Positions 10,835-20,942 of a stretch of DNA of 64,000 nucleotides are shown piece after piece. The DNA is from Letharia columbiana. Taxonomy: Eukaryota; Ascomycota; Lecanoromycetes; Lecanorales; Parmeliaceae. The number at the start of each line of letters is the position of its first letter. The stretch's first letter is position 1. Position numbers and translations under genes: made by a program. The notes beneath the pieces were generated by a model, which made no database searches, was not told where the DNA came from, and saw nothing but the letters and a program-made list of their open reading frames with translations. The stretch covers positions 755,501-819,500 of the forward strand of contig NW_023501036.1 in the NCBI RefSeq assembly GCF_014066305.1. Direction: 5' to 3'.

Positions 10835-11849
10835 GAAGGGCTGGTTATAAGCTTCCGTTCATTGAAGACTTCAGAGAACAGCCAAACTCTACCGGCTTTC
10901 GATACCTCTCACTGCACGCTTGTATTTTCAGGTTCACAGTAGCCCAACTTTGCAAGACCAAAAACGAATTGGGTGGACATGCCTTGGGATCCGCATCAAA
11001 GCAAGATGTGCAGCTAGGGGCGACCAGCCGGGGAAAGCTGCAGCCCTTGTCGCTCGAAAAATTTGAGATCGGGACTTGATCTAACGAAGAGGGTGCTTCT
11101 GATGTGTCGCATGAATTGCTAAAGTCCACGCGTCCCACTCGCAGCCAACTCGACGGGGGTTTTTAACGGTCATTGTGCTTAGATCCAATCATGCCAACGC
11201 ACAGATCCGCGAACCTGTTTGGCAGCTCGTCGAGTCAAGTGGAGTATTCGGTGTCTACGAACCGCTACAACATGCAACGAATTAGCCAAGGGATGGATAG
11301 AGAGAATGCTGTGTCACACTGGCCGAGCTTGGGTTCGCAAACAGGAAGTGTCTAGACCAGTGTTGCTAGTCTTGAGCTTGGGGATGAGCAATTGGTTACG
11401 AAGAGGACGAGGAGGTCAAATATTGGGAGGACCGTGAAAGAGAGGATTCGGAGGGACATTAAAATCTGGAGGGAGCAGTGTCTTGGAAGAGAGCGTCCGA
11501 GAAACGCAGAAGAGCGAATAATGATTACACAGCTCAACAGCGGCACATCAGCTACTCGCCATAGGGTTCAGAAACAAAGCAAGTATGACAGGAATCTTGT
11601 CGGTTGTACCTTGCTCTCGGAACGGTTACCAAATGAAGACGGTACACTGTTTGGGATTTTACCTGAGCCTGCAGCTATTGACACGACAGTCTGTTTGCTA
11701 CACTGGCAAATTTCTATGAAAGTCGAAGGCAAGACGCGTGACAGCTGTTGACCGTTCCGAGACATAGCCCAAAAGAAGATCTTGAGCTAGCTCTTTACGG
11801 GCAATGTTTCAAGAATGGCTACTGGTAAGACGCAGGCAATGGCTTTTTT
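10835..11849. other. Gene-poor region with unassigned short ORFs
   Basis: Downstream of the release-factor-like gene. An open stretch at about 11371-11751 (+) is Arg/Lys-rich at its start but has no recognisable domain. I do not call it a gene. It borders the decayed genes that follow and may itself be degraded coding sequence. Confidence 0.4.
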
Positions 11850-12631
11850 TTGTCCACTTTTGGGCACTTCCCCCTTCTTACTCTACAGTCCGTCGAACCG
11901 AGGCCGTTCTTCCAGGTCCTTTGCACAGTGAAGAGGCCAACGCTCTATTGTCTCCTCGCTCTGTTGGCCCTGTTGACTCCACTCTGCTTTGGCCAGTTAA
12001 AGAGCTGCTACTACGATGTCGGTAGCCCAGCCAACGATTTTCCTTGCGATCCAGCAGCAAATGTTAGCATCTGTTGTGGGGGCAGTTACTATTGTGCAGA
12101 AGACTTTTACTGTATCATCAGGGTTGGCAGTTGGGGTGTAGGAAGCTGTACAGACAAGAGATGGCAAGATCCAGCTTGTCCCCTCCCACTAGGTTCATCT
12201 TGCGTGCCGGCGCGCCATGCCCTCGCACAAGTCTCGGTCTAATGGTGCAACTTCAGACCACGGTGGTTTCTTCAACTTCACACTCAGCACTACCAATTGC
12301 CTCGATCTGCCCGAATCCGGACAATCAGACCTGTTGTTTCAATGGACAAGGAGTTGAGGAGGTAAAATATCGAAACAACGGACCTCCACAAACCGTGGCC
12401 GCCCTTCTACGCAGCTATCACAGTGCTAATACTTATACGATACCAATTTCGACAAGTAGCGCTTCAGGAAGCAATACCACTCAAGCGTCTGCCTCTACGT
12501 CCTCTTCCGCCCCCGTGACGTCCACATCCGCTTCTCAGCTGCCAGCGGCTCCGTCAACAGCACCCTCTAGCCTCAGCACGAGCGAACAAGCCGGTATTGC
12601 TGTTGGCACGATAGCAGGCTTTTGTGACTGA
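11850..12631 (+). pseudogene. Broken cysteine-rich secreted/membrane-sensor-like gene
   Basis: Frame one (11850-12242) encodes a hydrophobic signal-like segment (YCLLALLALLTPLCFGQ) and a Cys-rich ectodomain (SCYYDVGSPANDF, VSICCGGSYYCAED, GSCTDKRWQDPACP). The similarity then continues in a second frame near 12235-12300 (NGATSDHGGFFNFTLSTTNC) and a third from about 12300 (CPNPDNQTCCFNGQGVEEV), followed by a Ser/Thr-rich stalk and SEQAGIAVGTIAG. In intact members of this common fungal group a transmembrane helix follows the GIAVGTIAG segment; here the frame stops at 12629-12631 instead. Two +1 frame changes plus loss of the membrane span suggest a pseudogene. Introns of normal size do not repair the frame. 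Function is unknown for the family. Confidence 0.6.
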
Positions 12632-12996
12632 TTGAAGCCCGTCAGAGTCACGATTGAGGCCAGAGGCCGTCATTTCCAGGGTAGTCTTTTTTTCTGCTAC
12701 CAGTTTGGTACGAATGAATTTCACGTCTGATCTTACGACAATCACCTACAAGATTCCGTCAAATATGGGACAATTTATGGGCTGTACTCAGTCTTTACTA
12801 TTCTAGAACCTCGCTCTTGGAAACTTTAGCAGGAAATGGTAGTATTGTAGCCAGATGAACGTAGTCGTTGACGCTTTCGTCGATGCGTGATCTGCTCAGC
12901 TACCATTTAACATCCCCTTGAGCATACATAGTGGGTAGGCAAAAAAGGTTCTATTTCTATGCAACAGCGATGATCGGAGCCTTGCGAATTCACCGA
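12632..12996. other. Non-coding spacer
   Basis: Nothing recognisable between the broken cysteine-rich gene and the minus-strand remnant. Confidence 0.4.
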
Positions 12997-13314
12997 CTAC
13001 ATACATATATCCTGCCCAGCAGCATGGACATGTACAATGACCTCCTCCCAACCTGACCCAAACCTTTGGCGATGTTGCCACGACCTCAACTTCATTGCGT
13101 CACCAGGAATGACATACTCAAGAACTTTCTCGCGGGGTGCTGCCTTCGCGGTCCAATCATCTGGCAAAATGGGACCGCATCTGCCCATATACCGAACCAT
13201 CCCCTGGGTACGGCCACAAGTGCACTGGGCGTCTATGAAGTTGAAGTTGAAGTGTGGTTGATGTGTGATGGACGTGGTACGATGTTGGCAATCGTTCTGT
13301 ACGCCTCTTCCCAC
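12997..13314 (-). pseudogene. Fragment of an unidentified protein gene (minus strand)
   Basis: An open frame of about 105 codons on the minus strand has protein-like composition in its second half: GMVRYMGRCGPILPDDWTAK, EKVLEYVIPGDAMKLRSWQH and RFGSGWEEVIVHVHAAG. The first third is less convincing. No start context, splice sites or domain allow a full gene model. It lies amid other degraded sequences, so I read it as the 3' remnant of a gene; it could instead be a real last exon whose upstream exons I failed to see. Confidence 0.3.
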
Positions 13315-13679
13315 ACTTCAATCTTGGTGCCTACTTACTTTCGATTGGCGCGGTGTTCCGGATCCGCGACCAATCCTGGCTCGCCTGTGGAGGGTAACAC
13401 GAGTCTACCACGTAGCGTGGGCTAAGAGCTGCCTATATCGACATTTCGGATCAAGGCGAGTTGCTCCAAAGTCAGTGACTTGACAAAGTCCCGGTTGTAA
13501 GTCAGCCGGCCAGGGGTAAGGACGAAGGTGTTGCGTCCCGGGTAGAGGTGCAAAGCTTCGTGGCGTGATTTGGTGGAGCCGGACAGGTGGGGCCAAGAAC
13601 GTGGGACTTGCGGTTGACAGTATCGGAATCACCGTGGCTGTGTGGTATGAATGTTCTGTTCCGAGAGACCGATGAGCGA
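13315..13679. other. Non-coding spacer in the decayed region
   Basis: No gene supported. Short ORFs on both strands lack splice signals and domain-like composition. Confidence 0.4.
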
Positions 13680-14525
13680 GCATGATGTCAAGGATAGAAG
13701 CCTTCGTAAATGATGAGGCGGATTTCCAGAGGAGAGTCGGTTCAGTACGTAGCATACTTCGGGCATCGTGGCACCTTCTTCGAGAAGATTCGGCGCCCTT
13801 TGCAACGGAGCTTGAGGACGTAGAAGGGCAAGTTTGATATGAACATGTTGGCAGGAAATGTGGCAGCTCTAGAGACGGTTTTTCGATCAGTAGAGTCGGA
13901 GAATGGTTCTTGTTCTCTCGCAGAAAGAAGTACAATCCGAGAGTATGCCGATGCATAGTTGAGAGAGAATGGGATAATCATGTTTTAAAAAATTACTCAT
14001 ATTGAGAGCAAATTTTCGCGCTTCTGGGCATGCGAAGCTTCTATTCGGATTTTCTGATTGGATACCAACACAAAGCAACCCCCAGTATTTTCGCTACCGT
14101 CTTGAAAACTCCACGAGATTTGAGGTGCTGCGATTGCGACAATGGGAATTTTCGGCTTACGAAACCTTCATGAACTGTACAAAGTCTTTCTTTCGGTCTT
14201 CCGGAATTCGGAGCTCGAGACCGACGTGATTCTCAAGTCACGGGTGGCATTGCTGCGAGATATAAGACATATAGGTCAAAGAGGAAGCTTTATGACGAAT
14301 CGAAGAGCTCTGGAGAGGTCGAATTGGTCAGCATTCTAATGGTTTGGAACCGATGTCATGCTCCATTGTGATGCACAGATCTGGAACGAGAGGCAAGGAC
14401 GGTTTCAGGAAAGCCAGCTTCGTGATCGAATCGATGTTCTGCATGGCATTAATGGGCTATATAACGTGGAATTGCGATCAGACTACGCCCGTCCCTCGAG
14501 GAGACCTGCGCTTAATTCAGAGCAA
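13680..14525 (+). pseudogene. Multi-frame remnant of an unidentified fungal protein gene
   Basis: Protein-like segments follow each other on the plus strand but in different frames: EAFVNDEADFQRRVGSV...REDSAPFATELEDVEG (about 13690-13840), MNMLAGNVAALETVFRSVES (about 13837-13945), ENSTRFEVLRLRQWEF (about 14105-14155), ELYKVFLSVFRNSELETDVI and FMTNRRALERSN (about 14165-14335), and VMLHCDAQIWNERQGRFQES plus LRDRIDVLHGINGLYNVELR (14350-14525). The order, matching strand and helical, charged style suggest one former gene broken by several indels. I do not recognise the family. Its end overlaps the 3' end of the GH93 gene on the other strand by about 14 bp. Confidence 0.45.
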
Positions 14526-15784
14526 TAGTTTGGGCTTTTGCCCCTCCGTTGTCGAACAACATCAGGAAGCTTGCTCCTTCCAGAGCATACAGACCTGGCC
14601 ACACACTCAAAACCTGACCGACAGTAATCTTATTACCCCAAGTCAGCCCCCCGTCTCCGCTTGTAATTAATTTTGCTGCCGTGTTCGTGGTATAGCCATC
14701 TGAAGGAGCAGCTAGAGTGGAATCTTCATTCGTCATGAAGCTAACACAGAGTGTACCGCCCGTGTTGACGATTTGTGGTGCGCCGGCGGAGGTGTTGGGG
14801 CTGTCTGGTGTATAGATAGTACTGCGGTTGCCCCAGGTCTTGCCGTCATCGGAAGAAGTGATGGATTGGACACTGAAGGTTCCTTCTACCTCGCTCTCAA
14901 AGACTGCCCTCAAGTCCGTCCCGCTAACAGTTGTCACCCCTGTCATACCTGCACAGAATTGGAGGTCAGCACGTTCCTGATCCATGCGATGAGGTTAGGT
15001 CACAAAACAATCTGGAGAGGTACAACAAAAATCTTTTGCTTCCCAAACATGGCACGCGGCTCAGAGATTGGTGCCAATCGAGGATGTTCCGCGAAATGTA
15101 CGTACCGTCACGTGAAGTTATGCCAGCCCCGGAAATAGTTTGGGCCTCTGTCCATGTTTGACCGCCATCAGTGGAGAATTTCTCCAGTGTGTCTTGATCT
15201 GCAGCGGAATTCTCACGAGAGTAGTAAAGCTGTAGCGAGCCGTCTTGAGCATTACGGAGAAAAGGCTCCCAGTTTCCGTTGACAGGTCCAGGATCCGAGG
15301 ATGGGGTACTTAGAAATGTCCACGTCTTGCCCAAGTCGTCTGAGTAGGCCACGGTAATGCGAAAGAATAAATAGACTCCAGTATTGGGGTCTTTGGAGTG
15401 GTTCCTGAACGTGCAGAGAACGCGGCCTGATGGAAGTTGGAGGACGTATGGATTGTCGATGTCGTTTGCGGTCGATGACCCTCTCGTGACTTCTCCAATA
15501 CCTTGCCATGAAGTGCCGTTGTCGGTGCTCATGACAATCTTGAGTACGTTATCACCATCATTGAAGGCAGTGTAGGCGCCAATGATACTACCAGCGGGCA
15601 AGGACGGACCAGAAAGATCGTTTGCCCGAGGATATGTGCCTTGACCAAAGATTACTGGACTACCTGCCAGAATGGGAAGAACACCGCTTCTTTCAACAAC
15701 AGCAGCGCTCAATGGAGCTGACCAGCAGCTCCAAGAAAATAGAACGAGGGAAAGCACAATAACCAGACTGGGTAGACGATACAT
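14512..15784 (-). CDS. Secreted GH93 exo-1,5-alpha-L-arabinanase (Arb93A-like)
   Basis: Minus strand, exons 15784-15106 and 14948-14512 around a 157-nt intron (gtacgt...tgtgcag); 371 aa, typical for the family. A signal peptide (LVIVLSLVLFSWSCWSAPLS) precedes a beta-propeller with repeated Asp-box motifs: STDNGTSW, SDDLGKTW, STDGGQTW, SSDDGKTW and SGDGGLTW. Family landmarks include DIDNPYVLQLPSGRVLCTFR, GPVNGNWEPFLR, LQLYYSREN and SVWPGLYALEGASF. GH93 enzymes release arabinobiose from linear arabinan of plant cell walls. General sialidase-fold proteins share Asp-boxes, but the segments listed match fungal GH93 best. The gene is intact although it sits beside decayed genes. A TATA-like ATATATAT lies about 72 bp before the ATG. 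Confidence 0.9.
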
Positions 15785-15855
15785 TTTCGAAATGACTGAT
15801 ATTGAACGAATGTGGTTAATGAACGTGGGGTGAGAGACTAGTCGACTCTCACAGA

Positions 15856-15863
15856 ATATATAT
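15856..15863 (-). promoter_or_regulatory. TATA-like element upstream of the GH93 gene
   Basis: The sequence ATATATAT lies about 72 bp upstream of the GH93 ATG (15784, minus strand), a usual position for a TATA box in inducible secreted-enzyme genes. Role inferred from position only. Confidence 0.4.
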
Positions 15864-16878
15864 CTGGAAGTGATCAGCTACTCAGCACGCACTGGGTTTT
15901 CCTCATGGACTAGCTCCAACGTACCCTGATTATACGTAGAGCCTGCTGCACATGATAATGGGATGCCGAGATTGTGAAGAAAGCTCTCAGGAAATGCAGG
16001 CTTTATGCCAATTCCCATAGTGGAGGCTCCTTTCAATCTCCCTATGCCGGTCCAAAGTCCATACCGCGCGCTAAGAGAATGAGACTCCTTTCAACATGAG
16101 CAGGGGTTTCCTACGGGAGCACAGTCTGCAGCCTTTACGAGTACAGCCGCCGATAAGGCGTATGAACCTTGGGGAATCTCGGGACTCAGTAGCTTGGCCA
16201 GGGTTTCCGAGCACACGCGGTATATGGTTGGTCGAGAATGTTCAGAGGTCACGGCACAAATGTCAGAAGTCAGAATCCATCCCTAATGCCCTCCAATACG
16301 TGGGAGTCGACAAAGGGTGTCCCAGACCAATATCATGCGGTAACATGGTGAGTATAGCTATTGGCCCATTGGTGTGGGACGGGAAGATCAACTTGTTAAT
16401 TAAATGAAACGTGTCTGGCCCTGAAAGACTTTATCCAGGCGCTTATCAGCACACGCGCTCTACACCAATTTGACGACAAGTAGGTGATCAAACATGTCAA
16501 TCAAATCGAAAATTTCAAAGTCATACGTATTATACACAACGGCTAGATCCCTCAAATTTCAAAGTGATTGAAGGACCAGGAGATACACAACGGCTCCCGG
16601 AATTGAGACATCCTAACCGCCAGATCCCTCAAACTTCAAAGTGATTGAAGGACCAGGGGGATCGCTTTGGAATCTCAACTCGCTCACTTGGCTATCATTG
16701 ACTTGATCACTTTCACGCAAGCAGGGGTATGTAATCTATCTAAAGGGGCCTCGTAAAGGCCAGCGCTTTTGATCGCGTTTGATCTTTCTATGCAAGATTC
16801 ACGTTTCACACAATGAATGAGATACATCATATCCTTCGTCCTGCTGCCAGCATGCACAACAAACTCTCGCGACCCTGC
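15864..16878. other. Gene-poor spacer with a duplicated segment
   Basis: About 1 kb between the GH93 promoter and the 3' end of CSE1. A short ORF at 16096-16407 has no support. The notable content is the direct repeat at 16532-16660. Confidence 0.5.
16532..16660. repeat. Imperfect direct repeat
   Basis: The segment AGATCCCTCAAATTTCAAAG, continuing as TGATTGAAGGACCAGG, at about 16544-16580 recurs at about 16622-16658 with one base change in the shared 37 bases. The 5' part TACACAACGGCT (16532) also recurs at 16584. This looks like a local duplication with a period of about 78 bp that was partly interrupted. Confidence 0.85.
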
Positions 16879-19800
16879 TCATCTTTGCATATAAGCTGCA
16901 AATAGAGGAGCCACCTCAGCTGATAGTCGCTCATGTGCAAACGAAGCTATCGTTCCATTCTGCCTTGCATCCGCTGCTCGAACATACTCGCTCACCCATC
17001 TCTTCACGTCTGTAACTTTAGGCCACTGGTCTCGGATTGGTCGCTTGATGGTCGTAAGCTGCGTGAAACCCACACCAAAGCTCATGTCGTCAGGATCTTG
17101 CTCCACAATTGTCTCTTCCGTAGCCGCGGGTATTGGGGGATTTTCAAGGAGCTTGAGCAAAGCCTCACAAGTGTACGCCCAGCCTTTCTTGTATTTCTCT
17201 GCAAAGGCGACAGAATCGGTCAAAGTCTTTGTGAAAGAGATGACTGCAGTCTTTCGATCAAGGGGTCGTAACAGTTTCTGTGTGTCTGGAAGGATGATGT
17301 TGAGGTACAGGGGAGCAAAAAGACTAAATCGTTCAAGTCAGCGTCGAAGAAAAAATCAGTCAATGAATAATGTTCGATAAATACATACCCATCCTGGACT
17401 TGATCTAGCTTGCTTATGAAAAAGTCTGCACCAAGGCCTTTGTCGTCCTTTGCGGAGATGAAATGGTATAGTCGAACGAATCTCGATGCGAAAGGTTCCG
17501 TCTTCGTATTCTGTAATCTGTTGAGGAGAACATTCAGTATGGAAGGATAGTATTGCTCCAACGTTGACCTAGGAAACTGGTCAGTAGGTGCACGAAAGTC
17601 TCGCCGCGCGTAAAACATCTTACGGAGGAAAATTGGCAATTGTGCTCTCTAGAAGCTCGAACCCGTAGGTTTCATTGATTTTGGTAGATGCTAGGCTTTG
17701 AAATATACCCAGTACAGTTTCTATCTGATTGTCTTGCGCAATGACGGACGAACCTCGCGAGATGATAGAGGTTAAGAGACGGACGAGGGCTGGCACATTG
17801 CCTTTTGGTGCCCATAATGCGGGTGTGAGTAGTGGAGGTATCAGATTCTTGTAGTAGTCTGATAACGATCCAGATGGGTTGGCTTCGAGAAGAGCAGCGA
17901 AGAGTTGGAAGATGTATGGTATGAACTCTGGTCTGAATCAGCACATCGATGTTGGTCAAGGATGTAACGAAGCTCACCTTGCACATCATCCTGTATCACA
18001 GCAATGAATGATACATATAGACCATTTTCGAGTTTGTCGGGTTGCGAAGGAGCGCTAAATCTATACAAGTCATTAGCACTGCATTGAATTCGGGCATTCT
18101 GCCGAGGTCTTACCGAATGAAAGCTCCGAGAGCCTCAAAAAGGTAGTAACAAAACCTGGGGTTGCTCGGGTTTTGACTACTGACCTGCGTAATCTTCACA
18201 AAATGTGTCAAGATTTCGTCCACTATAGGCACGACAGCTTCTCTGATGACAATAAGGACTCGCATAACACACCGCATCAAGAACTCGTTCTCTTGCAGCT
18301 TCGCAGGCTCAGGATCTTTCTCGATCAAGCCGAACAAATGCCGCAAGAGTTGCGCTGAAAGAGCTTCGACGCTTACCCTGCTGACTATTGGTTGTTTGGA
18401 AGCGTTGGTGAGGGCCATGGTGCGTTCTAGAGCGATCGCAGCATAAGTGTACACAACATAATCCGAGGAACCTAAGTGCTTAACGACAAGAGGAAAGGCA
18501 TCTTGCCATTGTGCTGCCGTGATCTGACTCCTGAACATGTAAAGGTACTTGATGGCGTCAACTTGGAGAATAGGCTCAACGCCAGTGTCCGAGACCAGAT
18601 CCCCAGCGATGTTGTTTTGAAAGAATTCAATGACGTTCGCAAAGGAGTTGACGCTTGTGACCCCTTGGCTGGCCGTGATAGTGCCTCTGGCAGCTATTGA
18701 TGAGTACAGATACACGGCAGTGTCTTTCGACTTCCAATTACTAGCAGGGTTTTGAGCATAGTCGGACAAGTAGTGGTCAATGTATCGAAGGACAACCGTC
18801 GAGACCATACCCTCAAACTTTGCCATCAACTGTCGGAGGAAATCCGTCGCTGCCCGTCGCCGAGTGTCGCTATCAGAACCTTCAAGGTCTCTTCTGATGA
18901 ACTCGATTGGTTCATCTTCGAAGAGTTCCATATCCGAGTCTCGCAATGTCAGGTTAGGTAGAATCACTCGCTCAACGACTTGGGACAAAGTGGAATCGTC
19001 ATTGAAAGCCTGCGCATGCTCGGTACTGCTTGTTACAGCAGTCAGAAATTGTAGCGCTTTGCTGACCAGAATGTCGTTTTTAGTTTGCCGACCCACGGTG
19101 GTGAGCAGATTCCAGGAGCTTGATATGAATTGTCCAACATGTACGCCAACGGCGTCCTCGTACTTCTTGATCCACAGCTCCAAGACCTCGAAGATACCCG
19201 ACTTGACGTGCTCCAGAGGACCTGCTTCACCATCGTCGTCTGTTTGTAGCAGATTGTTCTCGTATGTGAGATACTTGTGAAGCAGTGAGGTCACTGCGGG
19301 GAGGCTATCTTCGAAGACTGGTGGTAGATCCTGGACTGAGAGGTCGTAGAACAGCTTAACAATGAGATTTAGGGTTGCGAATAGCTGCAAGAGCATCGCT
19401 TTGTTTGACTGATTTTGATCGATGAGTGCGTCTGTGCTCTAAAACCTCAATATTAGTCCAATCTCCTACACGGTGTACCTTTGGTGAACGTAGATTGACT
19501 CACCTGAACCAGACTTAGAAACGGATTCCCGAACTTGCCCAATACATGATTAATTTCAGTGAATAAGGGGTCTGACCGGTACAGAGGCCGCCATCTCTTG
19601 AAAATTGAATGGGCGACTTGCAGCACTCCATTATTGGCCGCAGTATTATTAGGCGTCAGACGGGATACAAGGTCCTGGGCGAGCTTCAGCATTACGCGGG
19701 TCTAGACTTAAGTAGCTCAACAACGTACATCCACCAGTGAGTCCCATCTCTCCCAAAAGTCACTGTCCGCTATGACACCAATCGCGTCTCCCAATTGATA

Positions 19801-20221
19801 CTGGATATTTGGGGGCACTGAGATCATGAGCCCAATGAGCTCGCGCTTGATGGCTGTAACCTCATTCTGAGGCAGCTTATGATTGCCATCTTCGTCCTAG
19901 TCACCGCATAAGCCGAACGAAATCTCAGATCCGTAGCACTAAACTAGGTGCTCACCGTCCAACTTCTCTTGATATAATTCTTGAAGTATAAAGCACCGGC
20001 TAGGCGAGCAGTAGGTCCGTAGGTTTGTGTGGCTACGATTTGCAGCAAAGACAGGGAGAAGTTCAGCTTCTTCTCTTCGTGCAGGATAGCAAGCTCCGCT
20101 ACACAAGCGAGTTAGCCTGGCAATACAACTGCTGAAGGGACAGTACCGGACCTTGTTTGTTTTGCGTGGGATCTAAGCTTGCTTCGAGAATTTGGGCAAG
20201 GCCCGGAAGGTCCACAGCCAT
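16879..20221 (-). CDS. CSE1: Exportin-2, importin-alpha re-exporter
   Basis: CSE1 returns importin-alpha from the nucleus to the cytoplasm with Ran-GTP. Nine exons on the minus strand join in phase: 20221-20152, 20098-19956, 19896-19729, 19674-19504, 19438-18114, 18060-17978, 17927-17624, 17568-17389 and 17323-16879. All eight introns are short (49-65 nt) with GT...AG ends. The product is 962 aa, almost the yeast length (960). Landmarks are the N-terminal importin-beta-like repeat (ARLAGALYFKNYIKRSWTDE), GVLQVAHSIFKRWRPLYRSD, the acidic insert (DSDMELFEDEPIEFIRRDLE), and the C-terminal KTLTDSVAFAEKYKKGW. It is intact. It is divergent from TSC2 across about 720 bp. Confidence 0.96.
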
Positions 20222-20942
20222 GGTCCAACGGCTTCAGTGTGTTGGACCTGGTTTTCAAGAAGCTCAGTTCAGCTGTAACAAACAAACTTATTGAAAGCTG
20301 CGTCTGATGTAGCTTATGGTCACCGTATATAGGCGCGATACGCGCCAATAGCTACTTTACTCAATGTACCTCTGTGCTACTTACTATACTTGAGAGTACA
20401 GTACCGAGGGTACCTAAAACTAATTTTAAAGTATCTTCGATCAGTAGTCATTCATGAAAAAGGGCAATAAACTTCATTGTTCTGACAAGTGATCGGAGTC
20501 TCGACTGGTTGGTACGAACAACCGTGAATAAGAGATTGAGAGTTTTTTGGAGATGGACATATATTGTGGAATATGTAACAAGACTGGCCAATGCTGAATG
20601 ATAATGTATTGAATACACAGTGTCTCAAGCCGTTTTACTTGAACATTCTCTTTGTTTGGTGTTGAGCCAGATGATTTTGTGGTAGGTCACTCTGTTCAAA
20701 AAGGACGGTTCGCGCTGCGTATCTCATATCTACCCCCTTAGCAGCCCTCCATCTACAAAAATGCCCCAATGCTCTCTCGAGCTTCCTCGTTCACCCCATA
20801 CTGCCAACATTCTATTCGTGTTTTAGATACCATGCCTGTCATATCGTATACCAGCTAACACTGAAGAAAGCTTTAGGGGAGCTGTTCGGGCCTGGTACTG
20901 CCACTACTGTTCTCGGACGAACATTTACAACCAAGACCAGTT
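20222..20942. promoter_or_regulatory. Divergent CSE1/TSC2 promoter region
   Basis: This 721-bp interval separates the two start codons (20221 minus, 20943 plus). It includes an AT-rich part with several GTAC-containing motifs near 20370-20415. No individual site is claimed. Confidence 0.55.

Noticed and set aside
13405..13956. 183-codon minus-strand ORF
   Set aside because: Overlaps the plus-strand remnant blocks and lacks any recognisable motif; low-complexity Ser/Pro/Thr composition.
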